64,000 nt of DNA from CAVTQY01 sp963736975 (GCA_963736975.1 CAVTQY010000002.1:1054001-1118000), one strand, 5' to 3'. Counted from the first letter of the stretch, positions 16,679 through 25,852 are shown. Notes: generated by a model not told the origin, from the sequence alone. Made by a program: numbers and translations.

Positions 16679-17136
16679 CAGCCGCCGAGTTTCGCCTTCA
16701 CGATCGGCCCCACGCGAGCCATGTCGAGCGTCGCCGCGTGCTTCGCCCGCAGGGCCGCCATCACCTTGCCCATGTCCTTGATGCTGGCGGCACCGGTCGC
16801 CGCGACCGCTTCCGCCACAGCCTGTTGCATCGCCACTTCGTCCATCTGCCGAGGCAGGAAGCTCTCGATCACGGTGATTTCCGCTTCCTCCTTGGCGACG
16901 AGGTCGGGTCGGTTGCCCTGCTTATAGAGTTCCACCAATTCGCGGCGCTGCTTGACCATGCCGCGGAGCGCCGCGAGCACCTCCTCGTCGGGCACCTTGT
17001 CGATGCCCTTAGGACGGGCGGCAATATCCACGTCCTTCAGCTTGGCCAGGATCATGCGCAGGGTGGAGGTGCGGGCGGCGTCGCCGGCCTTCATGGAGGC
17101 CTTGAGCTGGTCGGTGAACTGGTCCCTGAGACCCAT
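16678..17136 (-). CDS. GatB/YqeY domain-containing protein
   Basis: This 152-aa protein is all helical and related to the tRNA-binding tail domain of GatB. It begins MGLRDQFTDQLKASMKAGDAARTSTLRMILAKLKD-like sequence and contains the RPDLVAKEEAEITVIESFLPRQM block typical of YqeY. Its role may be in tRNA-dependent amidation or RNA binding, but it is not proven. It is the first gene of the operon with dnaG and rpoD and is divergent from carA. Confidence 0.93.
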   Translation of the reverse strand: MGLRDQFTDQLKASMKAGDAARTSTLRMILAKLKDVDIAARPKGIDKVPDEEVLAALRGMVKQRRELVELYKQGNRPDLVAKEEAEITVIESFLPRQMDEVAMQQAVAEAVAATGAASIKDMGKVMAALRAKHAATLDMARVGPIVKAKLGG

Positions 17137-17160
17137 TGTTATCGTCCTGCGCAGTGTTGC

Positions 17161-17176
17161 TCCCTAATAATAGGGA
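17161..17176. promoter_or_regulatory. Inverted repeat in the yqeY/carA divergent region (distal)
   Basis: The perfect palindrome TCCCTAATAATAGGGA has 6-base arms and a 4-base centre. It lies 24 bases from the yqeY start and 81 from carA, where a shared operator could control both. It shares a GGGAA half-site with the proximal repeat at 17228. Confidence 0.45.
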
Positions 17177-17227
17177 ATTGCCGAGCCTGCTCGGAGAAAA
17201 ATTCCGGAACGTTCGGACGGCCTTGCG

Positions 17228-17246
17228 ATGGGAAGCAATTTCCCAT
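17228..17246. promoter_or_regulatory. Inverted repeat just upstream of carA (proximal)
   Basis: The perfect palindrome ATGGGAAGCAATTTCCCAT has 7-base arms and a 5-base centre and ends 11 bases before the carA ATG. No Shine-Dalgarno is visible there. It could be a DNA operator, perhaps for the helix-turn-helix at the CarA N-terminus, or a hairpin in the mRNA leader that limits ribosome access. Confidence 0.5.
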
Positions 17247-17257
17247 AGTGAACAGCC

Positions 17258-18649
17258 ATGCCGGTGCGCGTGGACGACGTGATCGAACGGCTGGGTGGAA
17301 CCGAGGCGGCAGCGCGGTTGACAGGCGTGGGTTCCGAGGCCGTCCGCAAATGGCGCCAGGCGAGGGCGATTCCGTCACGGCACTGGCCCGCGGTGATTGC
17401 CGCCACCGGCCTGAGTTTCGCCGAGTTGTCCGCCCACCTGGATGCGACGGCTGAGACAAGCTCGGCTGTTTTGAGAGCATCGGAGGTGCCACCGGGGGCA
17501 ACCGCGGTGCTTGTGCTGGCAGACGGCGCGGTGTCCTGGGGCCGCGGCTTCGGCGCGCGGACAGGCAGCCCGGCGCCGGTCGGCGAGGTTTGTTTCAACA
17601 CGGGGATGAGCGGCTATCAGGAGACGCTGACGGACCCATCCTATGCAGGTCAGATCATCACCTTCACCTTTCCCCATATCGGCAATGTCGGCGCCAACAC
17701 CGAGGACATCGAGGCAACGACCATCGCCGCCCGCGGCCTGGTGGTGAAACAGGACATCACCGACCCCTCCAACTGGCGGGCGCACCAGCACCTGGATGCC
17801 TGGCTGCGGGCCCAGGGGATCAGCGGCATTGCCGGGGTGGATACGCGGGCGCTGACCATCCGCATCCGCGACGGCGGCCCGCCTTCCGGCGTGCTGGCCT
17901 TCCCGGCCGACGGGCGGTTCGATCTCTCGGCGCTGCGGCAGCAGGCTGCGGAGTGGCCGGGCCTGGAGGGCATGGACCTCGCGCGCGAGGTCTCCTGCCA
18001 GCAGACCTATACCTGGGACGAGACGGTCTGGGCCTGGCCGGGCGGGACCGGGCGGCAGGCCGCGCCGCGCCATCACGTCGTCGCGGTGGATTACGGTGCC
18101 AAGCGCAACATCCTGCGCTGTCTTGCCGACGCCGGTTGCCGCGTCACTGTGGTTCCAGCTACCGCCACGGCCGAGGATATCCTGCGCCACGAACCGGACG
18201 GGGTGTTTCTGTCCAACGGTCCGGGCGATCCCGCGGCGACCGCGGAGTGTGCGGTGCCGACGATCCAGGGCGTGCTGGAAACTGGCCTGCCGCTGTTCGG
18301 CATCTGTCTTGGGCATCAGTTGCTGGCGTTGGCTTTAGGGGCGAAGACCTACAAGCTCGATCGCGGTCATCGCGGCGCCAACCAGCCGGTGAAGGAGGTG
18401 GCCACCGGCAAGGTGGAGATAACCAGCCAGAATCACGGGTTCGCCGTCGATCCGGAGACGCTGCCCGTCGGCGTGACGGTGACCCACGTATCGCTGTTCG
18501 ACGGCTCCAATGAGGGCCTGACCTGCAACGACCGCCCAGTCTTTTCCGTGCAATATCACCCGGAGGCGAGCCCGGGCCCGAGCGACAGCCGGCACCTGTT
18601 CGAGCGCTTCGTCGCGTTGATGGAGGCCAAGACCGATGAGCCCGCGTGA
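17258..18649 (+). CDS. carA: Carbamoyl-phosphate synthase small subunit with N-terminal HTH
   Basis: This 463-aa protein is the glutamine amidotransferase subunit feeding ammonia to CarB for arginine and pyrimidine synthesis. The CarA N-domain runs from about 83 (FNTGMSGYQETLTDPSYAGQ) and the class I amidotransferase domain follows. The nucleophile Cys350 lies in GICLGHQ, with His434 and Glu436 in YHPEAS. The first 60 residues are extra: VDDVIERLGGTEAAARLTGVGSEAV-type sequence predicts a YdaS/Cro-like helix-turn-helix. No nearer ATG exists, so the fusion looks real. Such an N-terminal extension on CarA is, to my recollection, known in some Alphaproteobacteria (carph-isopro type domain). Confidence 0.95.
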   Translation: MPVRVDDVIERLGGTEAAARLTGVGSEAVRKWRQARAIPSRHWPAVIAATGLSFAELSAHLDATAETSSAVLRASEVPPGATAVLVLADGAVSWGRGFGARTGSPAPVGEVCFNTGMSGYQETLTDPSYAGQIITFTFPHIGNVGANTEDIEATTIAARGLVVKQDITDPSNWRAHQHLDAWLRAQGISGIAGVDTRALTIRIRDGGPPSGVLAFPADGRFDLSALRQQAAEWPGLEGMDLAREVSCQQTYTWDETVWAWPGGTGRQAAPRHHVVAVDYGAKRNILRCLADAGCRVTVVPATATAEDILRHEPDGVFLSNGPGDPAATAECAVPTIQGVLETGLPLFGICLGHQLLALALGAKTYKLDRGHRGANQPVKEVATGKVEITSQNHGFAVDPETLPVGVTVTHVSLFDGSNEGLTCNDRPVFSVQYHPEASPGPSDSRHLFERFVALMEAKTDEPA

Positions 18650-18869
18650 CGCCGTGCTGATTGCCGCCCGGATCGGAACCGAAGCGGATACCGCCGAGGA
18701 GGGCTTCACCAACATTCGCGCGCTAACAGGTACGACTTTCTCCAATACCGAACTCGCCGAAGCGGTTGCCGCGGCTGTCCGCGATGGCTTTATCCGCGAT
18801 CCCGTCCGCCTTTTATCCGGTGCCCTGCAATGCCGATGGCAACTGGAACCAAGCGGTGCCAACGGTTAG
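18636..18869 (+). CDS. Hypothetical protein, 77 aa, between carA and the nuclease-like gene
   Basis: Its ATG lies 14 bases before the end of carA in another frame, which suggests translational coupling. The sequence is a mixed-charge small soluble protein (SPRDAVLIAARIGTEADTAEEGF..., then NTELAEAVAAAVRDGFIRDPVRL) with a predicted helix-turn-helix-like spacing but no family I can name. GC use resembles carA rather than the AT-richer gene that follows. It may be a native part of the carAB locus or a short chance frame. Confidence 0.5.
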   Translation: MSPRDAVLIAARIGTEADTAEEGFTNIRALTGTTFSNTELAEAVAAAVRDGFIRDPVRLLSGALQCRWQLEPSGANG

Positions 18870-18944
18870 CGACCGCTCTGAAAGAACTTGCTTTTTTGCT
18901 TTAAGCTCGATCTGGAAACACAACTCCATTTTGAGGTAATCACA

Positions 18945-19751
18945 ATGGCCAGAGCAGAAACGAGCACCGGATCGCTTACGGACCGAGCGCAGAAGATTGC
19001 GTTGGCAATTTTGAAGGGTTACCCAAACGGGCTCGGAACAAATGAGCTCAAAAGAAAAATCGTAGAGCAAGACCCCAGAATCAAGTTTACCACGGCGGGC
19101 TACGCTGTGTGGACCCTTCAGCGGGACCCCGATCTGATCACAAAAACCGCGATGAACACGGTGGTATTGACCGAACTCACTCAAAAAGCCGCCCAAGCCG
19201 ATCTGATTAGCTCCGTGCAAGAGGTGGTGAACCCCCTGCAACAGACGCCAGCGGAGACTCAATTTTATGATCCCTTCGCCCGGTGGCTCGCAGGACCAGC
19301 TGATGAGGCCACGGAAGCTGTTGCTCTTGGGGGATCCGGTTTGAAGAAGAAATGGGGCACCCCTGATGTAGTCGGCATTTATAAGCCTCGCGCGTCGGAT
19401 TTAGTGAAGTTCGCCCCCATTTTGATTGCCGCAGAGGTAAAGATCGACCCCAGGCAATCTATTACAGCTTTTGGACAGGCAATATCGTATCGGCTATTCT
19501 CGCACAAGTCGTTCGTAGTGATGCCCAGGGATATCATCGAGAAATTCAGCGAAGATCACGATAGACTCATGAGCTTATGTGAGTTGTTTGGGGTCGGTTA
19601 TGTGCTTTTTGACCCTCCGAATAAGGAGGATCCTAACTTCGAAGTTATAGTGCGAGCTCGCTCTTTTGAGCCTGATATGGCTTACGTAAACATCTTTGCC
19701 ACAAGCCTGCGCAATTGGAATCAGAGCAAGTTTGACAGGCTCTTTCAATAG
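18945..19751 (+). CDS. HTH plus PD-(D/E)XK nuclease-like protein inserted between carA and carB
   Basis: This 268-aa protein has a predicted winged-helix N-terminus (about 10-80; ALAILKGYPNGLGTNELKRKI). Its C-terminal part shows the PD-(D/E)XK nuclease pattern: GTPDVVGI supplies the Asp, AAEVKID the Glu-x-Lys pair, and QAISYRL the following helix with Gln. Codon and base use are clearly AT-richer than in all neighbours, which points to horizontal acquisition. The start has a GAGG Shine-Dalgarno. Its last codons and stop are repeated once exactly. It could be a solitary restriction-type or defence nuclease; activity is not established. Confidence 0.75.
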   Translation: MARAETSTGSLTDRAQKIALAILKGYPNGLGTNELKRKIVEQDPRIKFTTAGYAVWTLQRDPDLITKTAMNTVVLTELTQKAAQADLISSVQEVVNPLQQTPAETQFYDPFARWLAGPADEATEAVALGGSGLKKKWGTPDVVGIYKPRASDLVKFAPILIAAEVKIDPRQSITAFGQAISYRLFSHKSFVVMPRDIIEKFSEDHDRLMSLCELFGVGYVLFDPPNKEDPNFEVIVRARSFEPDMAYVNIFATSLRNWNQSKFDRLFQ

Positions 19752-19771
19752 CTCAGGCTCTTTCAATAGCT
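19736..19771. repeat. 18-base perfect tandem duplication at the nuclease-like gene end
   Basis: CAGGCTCTTTCAATAGCT occurs twice back to back. The first copy contains the last four codons and TAG stop of the nuclease-like gene; the second lies in the leader of carB. It marks the right boundary of the AT-richer insert and could be a trace of the insertion or a replication slip. Confidence 0.85.
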
Positions 19772-19782
19772 AAGGTCAAGTT

Positions 19783-22700
19783 ATGCCCCGCCGCACCGAC
19801 CTCCACTCCATTCTCATCATCGGCGCCGGCCCGATCGTCATCGGCCAGGCGTGCGAGTTCGATTACTCAGGCGCCCAGGCGTGCAAAGCCCTGAAAGCCG
19901 AGGGCTATCGCGTCATCCTGGTGAACTCCAATCCCGCCACCATCATGACCGACCCGGGCCTCGCCGACGCCACCTATATCGAACCAATCGCCCCCGACTT
20001 CGTCGAACGCATCATCGCCCGCGAAAAACCCGACGCGCTGCTGCCCACGATGGGCGGTCAGACCGCACTCAACACCGCGATGCGCCTCGCCGAAGCCGGC
20101 ATCCTGGAAAAACACGGTGTCGAGCTGATCGGCGCCCGAGCCGAGGTGATCGAACGCGCCGAAGACCGCCTCAAGTTCCGCGACACCATGGCGGCGATCG
20201 GCATCGAATCACCACGCAGCGCCATCGCCCACTCGCTCGAAGAAGCCCGCGCCGCGCTCACTGTCACCGGGCTGCCGGCGGTGATACGGCCCAGCTTCAC
20301 CCTGGGTGGCACCGGCGGCGGCATCGCCTACAACAAGGAAGAATTCGAGCAGATCGTCGCCGACGGCCTCGCGATCTCGCCCAGCCATGAAGTGCTGATC
20401 GAGGAATCCGTCCTCGGCTGGAAGGAATTCGAGATGGAGGTGGTCCGCGACCGCGCGGACAACTGCATCATCGTCTGTTCGATCGAGAACGTCGACCCGA
20501 TGGGCGTCCATACGGGCGATTCGGTCACCGTGGCACCGGCGCTGACGCTCACCGACAAGGAATATCAGCGGATGCGCGACGCCTCGATCGCCTGCCTGCG
20601 CGCGATCGGCGTCGATACCGGCGGCTCCAACGTGCAGTTCGCGGTCAACCCCGCGGACGGACGCATGGTCATCATCGAGATGAACCCGCGGGTCTCCCGC
20701 TCCTCGGCGCTCGCCTCCAAGGCCACCGGTTTTCCGATCGCCAAGATCGCCGCCAAGCTCGCGGTCGGCTACACGCTCGATGAACTTGCCAACGACATCA
20801 CCCGAGTCACGCCGGCGAGTTTCGAACCCACCATCGACTACGTTGTGGTGAAAATCCCCCGGTTCACTTTCGAGAAATTCCCCGGCACGCCGGCATTGCT
20901 GACTACCTCGATGAAGTCGGTCGGCGAGGCGATGGCAATCGGCCGCAGCTTCGCGGAAGCGCTGCAGAAGGGTCTGCGCAGCATGGAAACCGGGCTCGCC
21001 GGCCTCGACGAGGTGGAGCCGCCCGGCGACGGCGGCGCCGATGCGTTCCGGGCCGCGCTCTCCACCCCCCGGCCGGACAGGCTGCTGATGGCGGCGCAGG
21101 CGCTGCGTGCCGGCCTGACAGTCGAGGATATACACGCCGCCAGCCACTTCGATCCCTGGTTCATTCGTGAACTTGCCGGCATCGTCGCGGCGGAACGCAG
21201 CATCGCCGCGTCAGGACTGCCGGGCGAAGCGGGCGCCTTACGGCGTTTGAAGGCGCTGGGTTTCTCCGACCACCGGCTGGCCGAACTCGCACGCCGTACC
21301 GAAGGCGAGGTGCGCGCGCTGCGCGAGAGGCTCGGCGTGCATCCCGTCTATCGCCGCATCGATACCTGCGCCGCCGAGTTCGCGTCCGTCACGCCCTATA
21401 TGTATTCCACCTACGAAGGCGGCTACGGCACACCGGTTTGCGAAGCCGACCCGACCGACCGCTGCAAAGTGGTTATTCTCGGCGGCGGCCCCAACCGCAT
21501 CGGGCAGGGCATCGAATTCGACTATTGCTGCGTGCACGCGGCGTATGCGCTGAAAGATGCCGGGTTCGAGACAATCATGGTTAACTGCAACCCGGAGACC
21601 GTCAGCACCGACTACGACACCTCCGACCGGCTCTATTTCGAACCGCTCACTGCCGAGGACGTGATCGCACTGGTGCGCCGCGAACAGAGCCGCGGTACCC
21701 TACTCGGTTGCATCGTGCAGTATGGCGGCCAGACTCCGCTGAAACTATCGCAGGCCCTGGCGCATGCCGGCATCCCGATCCTCGGCACCAGCGCCGATGC
21801 GATCGACATCGCCGAGGACCGCGAACGCTTCCAGCGCCTGCTGCACGGCCTGGGTCTGCGCCAGCCCGCCAACGGTATTGCGCGCTCCGCCGGCGAAGCC
21901 GAAGCGATCGCCGAGCGGATCGGCTACCCGGTGGTAATCCGCCCGAGTTACGTGCTCGGCGGACGCGCCATGGAGATCGTGCATGACCGCTCCGGCCTGC
22001 ATCGATACATGCGCGAAGCCGTGCGAGTCTCCGGCCAAAACCCGGTGCTGATCGACCGTTACCTGAACGACGCCATCGAAGTGGATGTGGACTGCATCGC
22101 CGATGGCCACACCGTCTATGTCGCCGGGGTGATGGAGCATATCGAGGAAGCCGGCATCCATTCAGGCGACTCCGCGTGCGCGCTGCCGCCCTATACGCTG
22201 TCGCCCGCCGCCGTCACCGAACTTAAGCTGGAAACGGAGGCGCTGGCGAAGGCGCTCGGCGTGGTCGGGCTGATGAACGTGCAGTATGCCATCCAGGATG
22301 ACATAATCTACGTGCTGGAGGTGAACCCCCGCGCCTCCCGCACTGTACCCTTTGTTGCGAAGGCAACCGGCGTCCCCATTGCCAAGCTGGGCGCCCGCGT
22401 CATGGCCGGGGCGAAGCTCGCTGATTTCCGCCTCGACGGCCAGGCGATCGCACCGCATGTTGCGGTGAAGGAAGCGGTGTTTCCATTTGCCCGCTTCCCC
22501 AACGTGGACACCATCCTTGGCCCCGAGATGCGCTCCACCGGTGAGGTGATGGGCCTCGATTCCAGTTTCGAACGCGCCTTCGCCAAGTCCCAGCTCGGCG
22601 CAGGTGTGGTGCTGCCGCAGGCCGGCACCGCCTTTCTCTCAATCAAGGACGCCGACAAGAAGAATGTTCCGGCGCTGGCCCGGCGCCTGGCGGAGATGGG

Positions 22701-23025
22701 CTTCTCGCTCATGGCCACCCGCGGCACCGCCGGCCGTATCCGCGAGGCCGGGCTGTCGGTCAGTGTGGTGAACAAGGTGCTGGAAGGCCGCCCCCATTGC
22801 GTCGATGCAATCCGCTCCGGGGACGTGCAGCTCGTCATCAACACGGCAGCCGGCCCGCAGGCGGTAGCCGACAGCTTCGCCATTCGCCGCAGCGCGCTTA
22901 CGCACGGGGTGCCCCACTACACCACTATGGCCGGCGCCCGCGCCGCTGTGCACGCGATCGCCGCCTTGAAGGCGGGGACGCTTGAAGTGGCACCACTCCA
23001 GTCGTATTTTCGCGGATCGTTCTGA
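19783..23025 (+). CDS. carB: Carbamoyl-phosphate synthase large subunit
   Basis: This 1080-aa protein has the standard duplicated structure: two ATP-grasp synthetase halves (about 1-400 and 555-935) joined by an oligomerisation domain, and a C-terminal MGS-like allosteric domain. Landmarks include IIGAGPIVIGQACEFDYSG, MGGQTALN, EMNPRVSRSSALASKATG in half one, and GGGPNRIGQGIEFDYC, VNPRASRTVPFVAKATG in half two. It is separated from carA by the 77-aa frame and the AT-rich nuclease-like gene, about 1.1 kb in all. The Shine-Dalgarno AAGG precedes the ATG at 19783. Confidence 0.98.
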   Translation: MPRRTDLHSILIIGAGPIVIGQACEFDYSGAQACKALKAEGYRVILVNSNPATIMTDPGLADATYIEPIAPDFVERIIAREKPDALLPTMGGQTALNTAMRLAEAGILEKHGVELIGARAEVIERAEDRLKFRDTMAAIGIESPRSAIAHSLEEARAALTVTGLPAVIRPSFTLGGTGGGIAYNKEEFEQIVADGLAISPSHEVLIEESVLGWKEFEMEVVRDRADNCIIVCSIENVDPMGVHTGDSVTVAPALTLTDKEYQRMRDASIACLRAIGVDTGGSNVQFAVNPADGRMVIIEMNPRVSRSSALASKATGFPIAKIAAKLAVGYTLDELANDITRVTPASFEPTIDYVVVKIPRFTFEKFPGTPALLTTSMKSVGEAMAIGRSFAEALQKGLRSMETGLAGLDEVEPPGDGGADAFRAALSTPRPDRLLMAAQALRAGLTVEDIHAASHFDPWFIRELAGIVAAERSIAASGLPGEAGALRRLKALGFSDHRLAELARRTEGEVRALRERLGVHPVYRRIDTCAAEFASVTPYMYSTYEGGYGTPVCEADPTDRCKVVILGGGPNRIGQGIEFDYCCVHAAYALKDAGFETIMVNCNPETVSTDYDTSDRLYFEPLTAEDVIALVRREQSRGTLLGCIVQYGGQTPLKLSQALAHAGIPILGTSADAIDIAEDRERFQRLLHGLGLRQPANGIARSAGEAEAIAERIGYPVVIRPSYVLGGRAMEIVHDRSGLHRYMREAVRVSGQNPVLIDRYLNDAIEVDVDCIADGHTVYVAGVMEHIEEAGIHSGDSACALPPYTLSPAAVTELKLETEALAKALGVVGLMNVQYAIQDDIIYVLEVNPRASRTVPFVAKATGVPIAKLGARVMAGAKLADFRLDGQAIAPHVAVKEAVFPFARFPNVDTILGPEMRSTGEVMGLDSSFERAFAKSQLGAGVVLPQAGTAFLSIKDADKKNVPALARRLAEMGFSLMATRGTAGRIREAGLSVSVVNKVLEGRPHCVDAIRSGDVQLVINTAAGPQAVADSFAIRRSALTHGVPHYTTMAGARAAVHAIAALKAGTLEVAPLQSYFRGSF

Positions 23026-23114
23026 CGCGATCGCGGCGAACGGGTCCCCTGGGCCCGGGCGCGGCGATCCTGTTGTCCCATTCACCTCCAGCCCGATGAC
23101 CGAAGGATCACGCC

Positions 23115-23588
23115 GTGCAGAAGTTCCCGATGACCGCCCCCGGATTGCAGCGGCTGGAAGAGGAACTCCGCCACCTCAAAAGCGTCGAGCGCCCGGGGAT
23201 CATCCGCCAGATCGCCGAGGCGCGCACCCATGGCGACCTGTCGGAGAACGCCGAATACCATGCCGCGCGTGATCGGCAATCCTTTATTGAAGGCCGCATC
23301 GCCGAGCTCGAAGAGATCATCGCCTCGGTGGAGATCATCGACCTCTCCAATCTCAGTGGCGAGCACGTGAAGTTCGGCGCGCATGTGCGGCTCGTGGACG
23401 AGGAGACCGAAAAGGAGGCGCGCTACCAGATCGTCGGCGTGCACGAGGCCGACATCAAGTCCGGCCGGCTTTCCGTCTCCTCGCCGCTCGCGAAGGCGCT
23501 GATCGGCAAGAAGGTGGGCGATACCGTTTCGGTCCCGGCGCCCGGCGGCGATCGTTCGTACGAGATCCTGGAAATCACCTTTCCCTAG
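23115..23588 (+). CDS. greA: Transcription elongation factor GreA
   Basis: This 157-aa protein rescues backtracked RNA polymerase by stimulating transcript cleavage. The N-terminal coiled coil carries GDLSENAEYHAARDRQ with the acidic tip, and the C-terminal domain shows SPLAKALIGKKVGDTVSVPAPGG. A GTG start at 23115 with AAGGA upstream fits the family's N-terminus. It follows carB, a common alphaproteobacterial order, and its stop abuts the threonine deaminase ATG. Confidence 0.97.
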   Translation: MQKFPMTAPGLQRLEEELRHLKSVERPGIIRQIAEARTHGDLSENAEYHAARDRQSFIEGRIAELEEIIASVEIIDLSNLSGEHVKFGAHVRLVDEETEKEARYQIVGVHEADIKSGRLSVSSPLAKALIGKKVGDTVSVPAPGGDRSYEILEITFP

Positions 23589-24785
23589 ATGATTGGCCTC
23601 GCGGAGGTGCGCGCTGCGGCGGCACGGATCGCCGGCAAGGTGGTTCGCACGCCGACGCTCGCAAGCGATGCCGTGTCCACCGCTGCCGGCGCGGCGGTGA
23701 CGCTGAAGCTCGAGAACCTGCAGCCCACGGGCGCCTTCAAAGAGCGGGGCGCGGCCAATCGGCTCGCGCTGCTCACGCCGGCCGAGCGCGAGCGCGGCGT
23801 GATCGCCATGTCGGCGGGAAATCACGCCCAGGCCGTGGCGCGGCACGCGCATCTGCTGGGCGTCGGCGCGACCATCGTGATGCCGAGCTTCACGCCCGCC
23901 ACCAAGGTCACCCGCACGGCGGGCTGGGGCGCCAGGATCGTGCTGCACGGAGATACGCTGGCCGAATCAGCCGAGCATGCGCGCGCCCTGGCCGCCGCTG
24001 AGCATTATGTTTTCATCCATCCCTACAACGATCCGGCAGTCATGGCCGGGCAGGGGACCTGTGCGCTGGAGCTGTTGGAAGACGTGCCTGACCTCGACGT
24101 GCTGGTGCTTCCCGTGGGCGGCGGCGGCCTACTTGCCGGCTGCGCGGTCGCCGCCAAGGGGCTGAAGCCCGATATCATGGTGATCGGCGTGGAGGTCGAT
24201 GCCTACCCCGCGATGGCGCAACGCCTGGCGGGACGCCCGGTGTCGGTGGGCGGCCCCACCATTGCCGAGGGCATCGCTGTGCGCGACACCGGCGAACTCG
24301 CGCTGGAGATCGTCCGCCGTCTTGGCGTCGAGGTGCTGGTGGTCCCCGAACGGGCTGTGGAACAGGCGATCGGTTTGCTGATCGAAGGTGGCAAGGTGGT
24401 GGCCGAAGGCGCCGGCGCGGCCGGGCTGGCGGCGCTGCTCGCGTTCCCGGACCGCTTCGCCGGCCGGCGCGTCGGCGTGCCGATCTGCGGCGGCAATATC
24501 GACGCGCGCATTCTCTCCAACGTGCTGTTGCGCAACCTCCTGCGCGACGGTCGCCTGCTGCGCCTGCATCTGCAGATACCCGATCGGCCCGGCGTGCTGG
24601 CAGACATCGCCGGCCGGATCGGCGGCTGCGGCGGCAACATCATTGAGGTGTCGCATCAGCGCCTGTTCGCCGCCGAATCCGTGCAGGCTGCCGAACTTGA
24701 AGTGATGGTCGAGGCACGCGATCCCGAGCACGCGCGGCAGATGATCGAATCGCTGGAAGGCAACTACATCGTCCGCCGCGTCTGA
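23589..24785 (+). CDS. Threonine ammonia-lyase with ACT domain
   Basis: This 398-aa PLP enzyme deaminates threonine to 2-oxobutanoate. The PLP lysine is in GAFKERGAANRL (about residue 50), the Gly-rich phosphate loop is LPVGGGGLLAG, and MSAGNHAQAVA is the Asn loop. The C-terminal 75 residues (LHLQIPDRPGVLADIAGRIG...) form one ACT domain, which usually mediates allosteric control. This length matches the TdcB/short IlvA class rather than the long two-ACT IlvA. The ATG directly follows the greA stop, so co-translation is likely. Confidence 0.93.
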   Translation: MIGLAEVRAAAARIAGKVVRTPTLASDAVSTAAGAAVTLKLENLQPTGAFKERGAANRLALLTPAERERGVIAMSAGNHAQAVARHAHLLGVGATIVMPSFTPATKVTRTAGWGARIVLHGDTLAESAEHARALAAAEHYVFIHPYNDPAVMAGQGTCALELLEDVPDLDVLVLPVGGGGLLAGCAVAAKGLKPDIMVIGVEVDAYPAMAQRLAGRPVSVGGPTIAEGIAVRDTGELALEIVRRLGVEVLVVPERAVEQAIGLLIEGGKVVAEGAGAAGLAALLAFPDRFAGRRVGVPICGGNIDARILSNVLLRNLLRDGRLLRLHLQIPDRPGVLADIAGRIGGCGGNIIEVSHQRLFAAESVQAAELEVMVEARDPEHARQMIESLEGNYIVRRV

Positions 24786-24832
24786 ACCCGCTCCCCTTGC
24801 AGGAGGGGGCAGGGGGGAGGGGCGCCACACCA
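24786..24832. repeat. G/C-rich intergenic stem after the deaminase gene
   Basis: CCGCTCCCCTTGCAGGAGGG can pair with itself and with the following GGGGGGAGGGG run. It resembles the other GC-rich spacers in the window and may serve as a terminator-like structure before the sulfurtransferase gene. Confidence 0.4.
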
Positions 24833-24848
24833 TGTTGGGAGAAAACGC

Positions 24849-25724
24849 ATGGATAATTTCACTCATCCCGAGTTCCTCGTCGAGACCGATTGGCTAGCGG
24901 CACATCTGGATGACCCGCAGGTCGGCATCTTCGACTGCACGACGCACCTGATCCCCGACCCGAAGATCACCTACCAGGTCGTGCCCGGCCGCGACGATTT
25001 CGAAACAGCCCACATCCCCGGAGCGCAGTTCATCGATCTGCAAGCCGATCTCTCCGACACCACCCATCGCCTGCGCTTCATGCTGCCCCCTGCCGAGGCC
25101 TTCGCCACCGCGATGCGCCGCTTCGGGGTTGGCAACGATACGCGCGTGATCCTCTATTCCACCGCCAATGTCTGGTGGGCGACGCGCGTCTGGTGGCTGC
25201 TGCGCGTCTTCGGCCACGACAACGCGGCGGTGTTGAACGGCGGGTTCCAGAAATGGCAGCGCGAGGAGCGGCCGGTCGAAACCGGTCCGGCCAAACCGCA
25301 CCAACCCGGCAGCTTCACCGTCCAGGTGACGCGTGACCTGATGGTCGGCAAGGAGCAGGTGCGCGCGGCGATCGGCAATGCCGCGGTCTGTACGATCAAC
25401 GCGCTGACCGAGCCGCAGCATGAAGGCACCGGCGGGAATACTTACGGGCGCCCCGGGCACATCGCCGGTAGCGTCAACATCCCGGCCGCAGGCTTGCTCG
25501 ATCCCGCCACCAACTCCTTCCTGACGCCGACCGAGCTCCGCGCCCGCTTCGCCCGGCACGGCGCGATGGGCAAGCGCGTCATCACCTATTGCGGCGGCGG
25601 CATTGCCGCCAGTGCCGATGCGCTTGCGCTGGTAATGCTCGGCCACCCGGATGTGCGCCTCTACGACGCGTCGCTATCGGAATGGGCAACTGACCCGACC
25701 CTGCCGATGGAGACTGCGGCGTGA
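24849..25724 (+). CDS. Sulfurtransferase (two rhodanese domains)
   Basis: This 291-aa protein has an N-terminal inactive rhodanese domain (about 10-140; HIPGAQFIDL) and a C-terminal active one (about 165-285). The persulfide Cys is in VITYCGGGIAAS. Enzymes of this layout move sulfane sulphur from thiosulfate or 3-mercaptopyruvate to thiol acceptors. Here the active loop is CGGGIAA, which is neither the canonical rhodanese CRKGVT nor the mercaptopyruvate CGSGVTA loop, so donor preference is open. GGAGAAAA precedes the ATG. Confidence 0.92.
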   Translation: MDNFTHPEFLVETDWLAAHLDDPQVGIFDCTTHLIPDPKITYQVVPGRDDFETAHIPGAQFIDLQADLSDTTHRLRFMLPPAEAFATAMRRFGVGNDTRVILYSTANVWWATRVWWLLRVFGHDNAAVLNGGFQKWQREERPVETGPAKPHQPGSFTVQVTRDLMVGKEQVRAAIGNAAVCTINALTEPQHEGTGGNTYGRPGHIAGSVNIPAAGLLDPATNSFLTPTELRARFARHGAMGKRVITYCGGGIAASADALALVMLGHPDVRLYDASLSEWATDPTLPMETAA

Positions 25725-25852
25725 GTGAGAGCGGCATGGTTTTGCCGATGCTACCCTGGACGTTTGGGTTGCGAGCTTGTAATCATACTTCACGCTAATC
25801 ATGTCCGCTTGCGGGGTATGGGAACGGCCGCCCAGACGTCACGGAGGGAACT

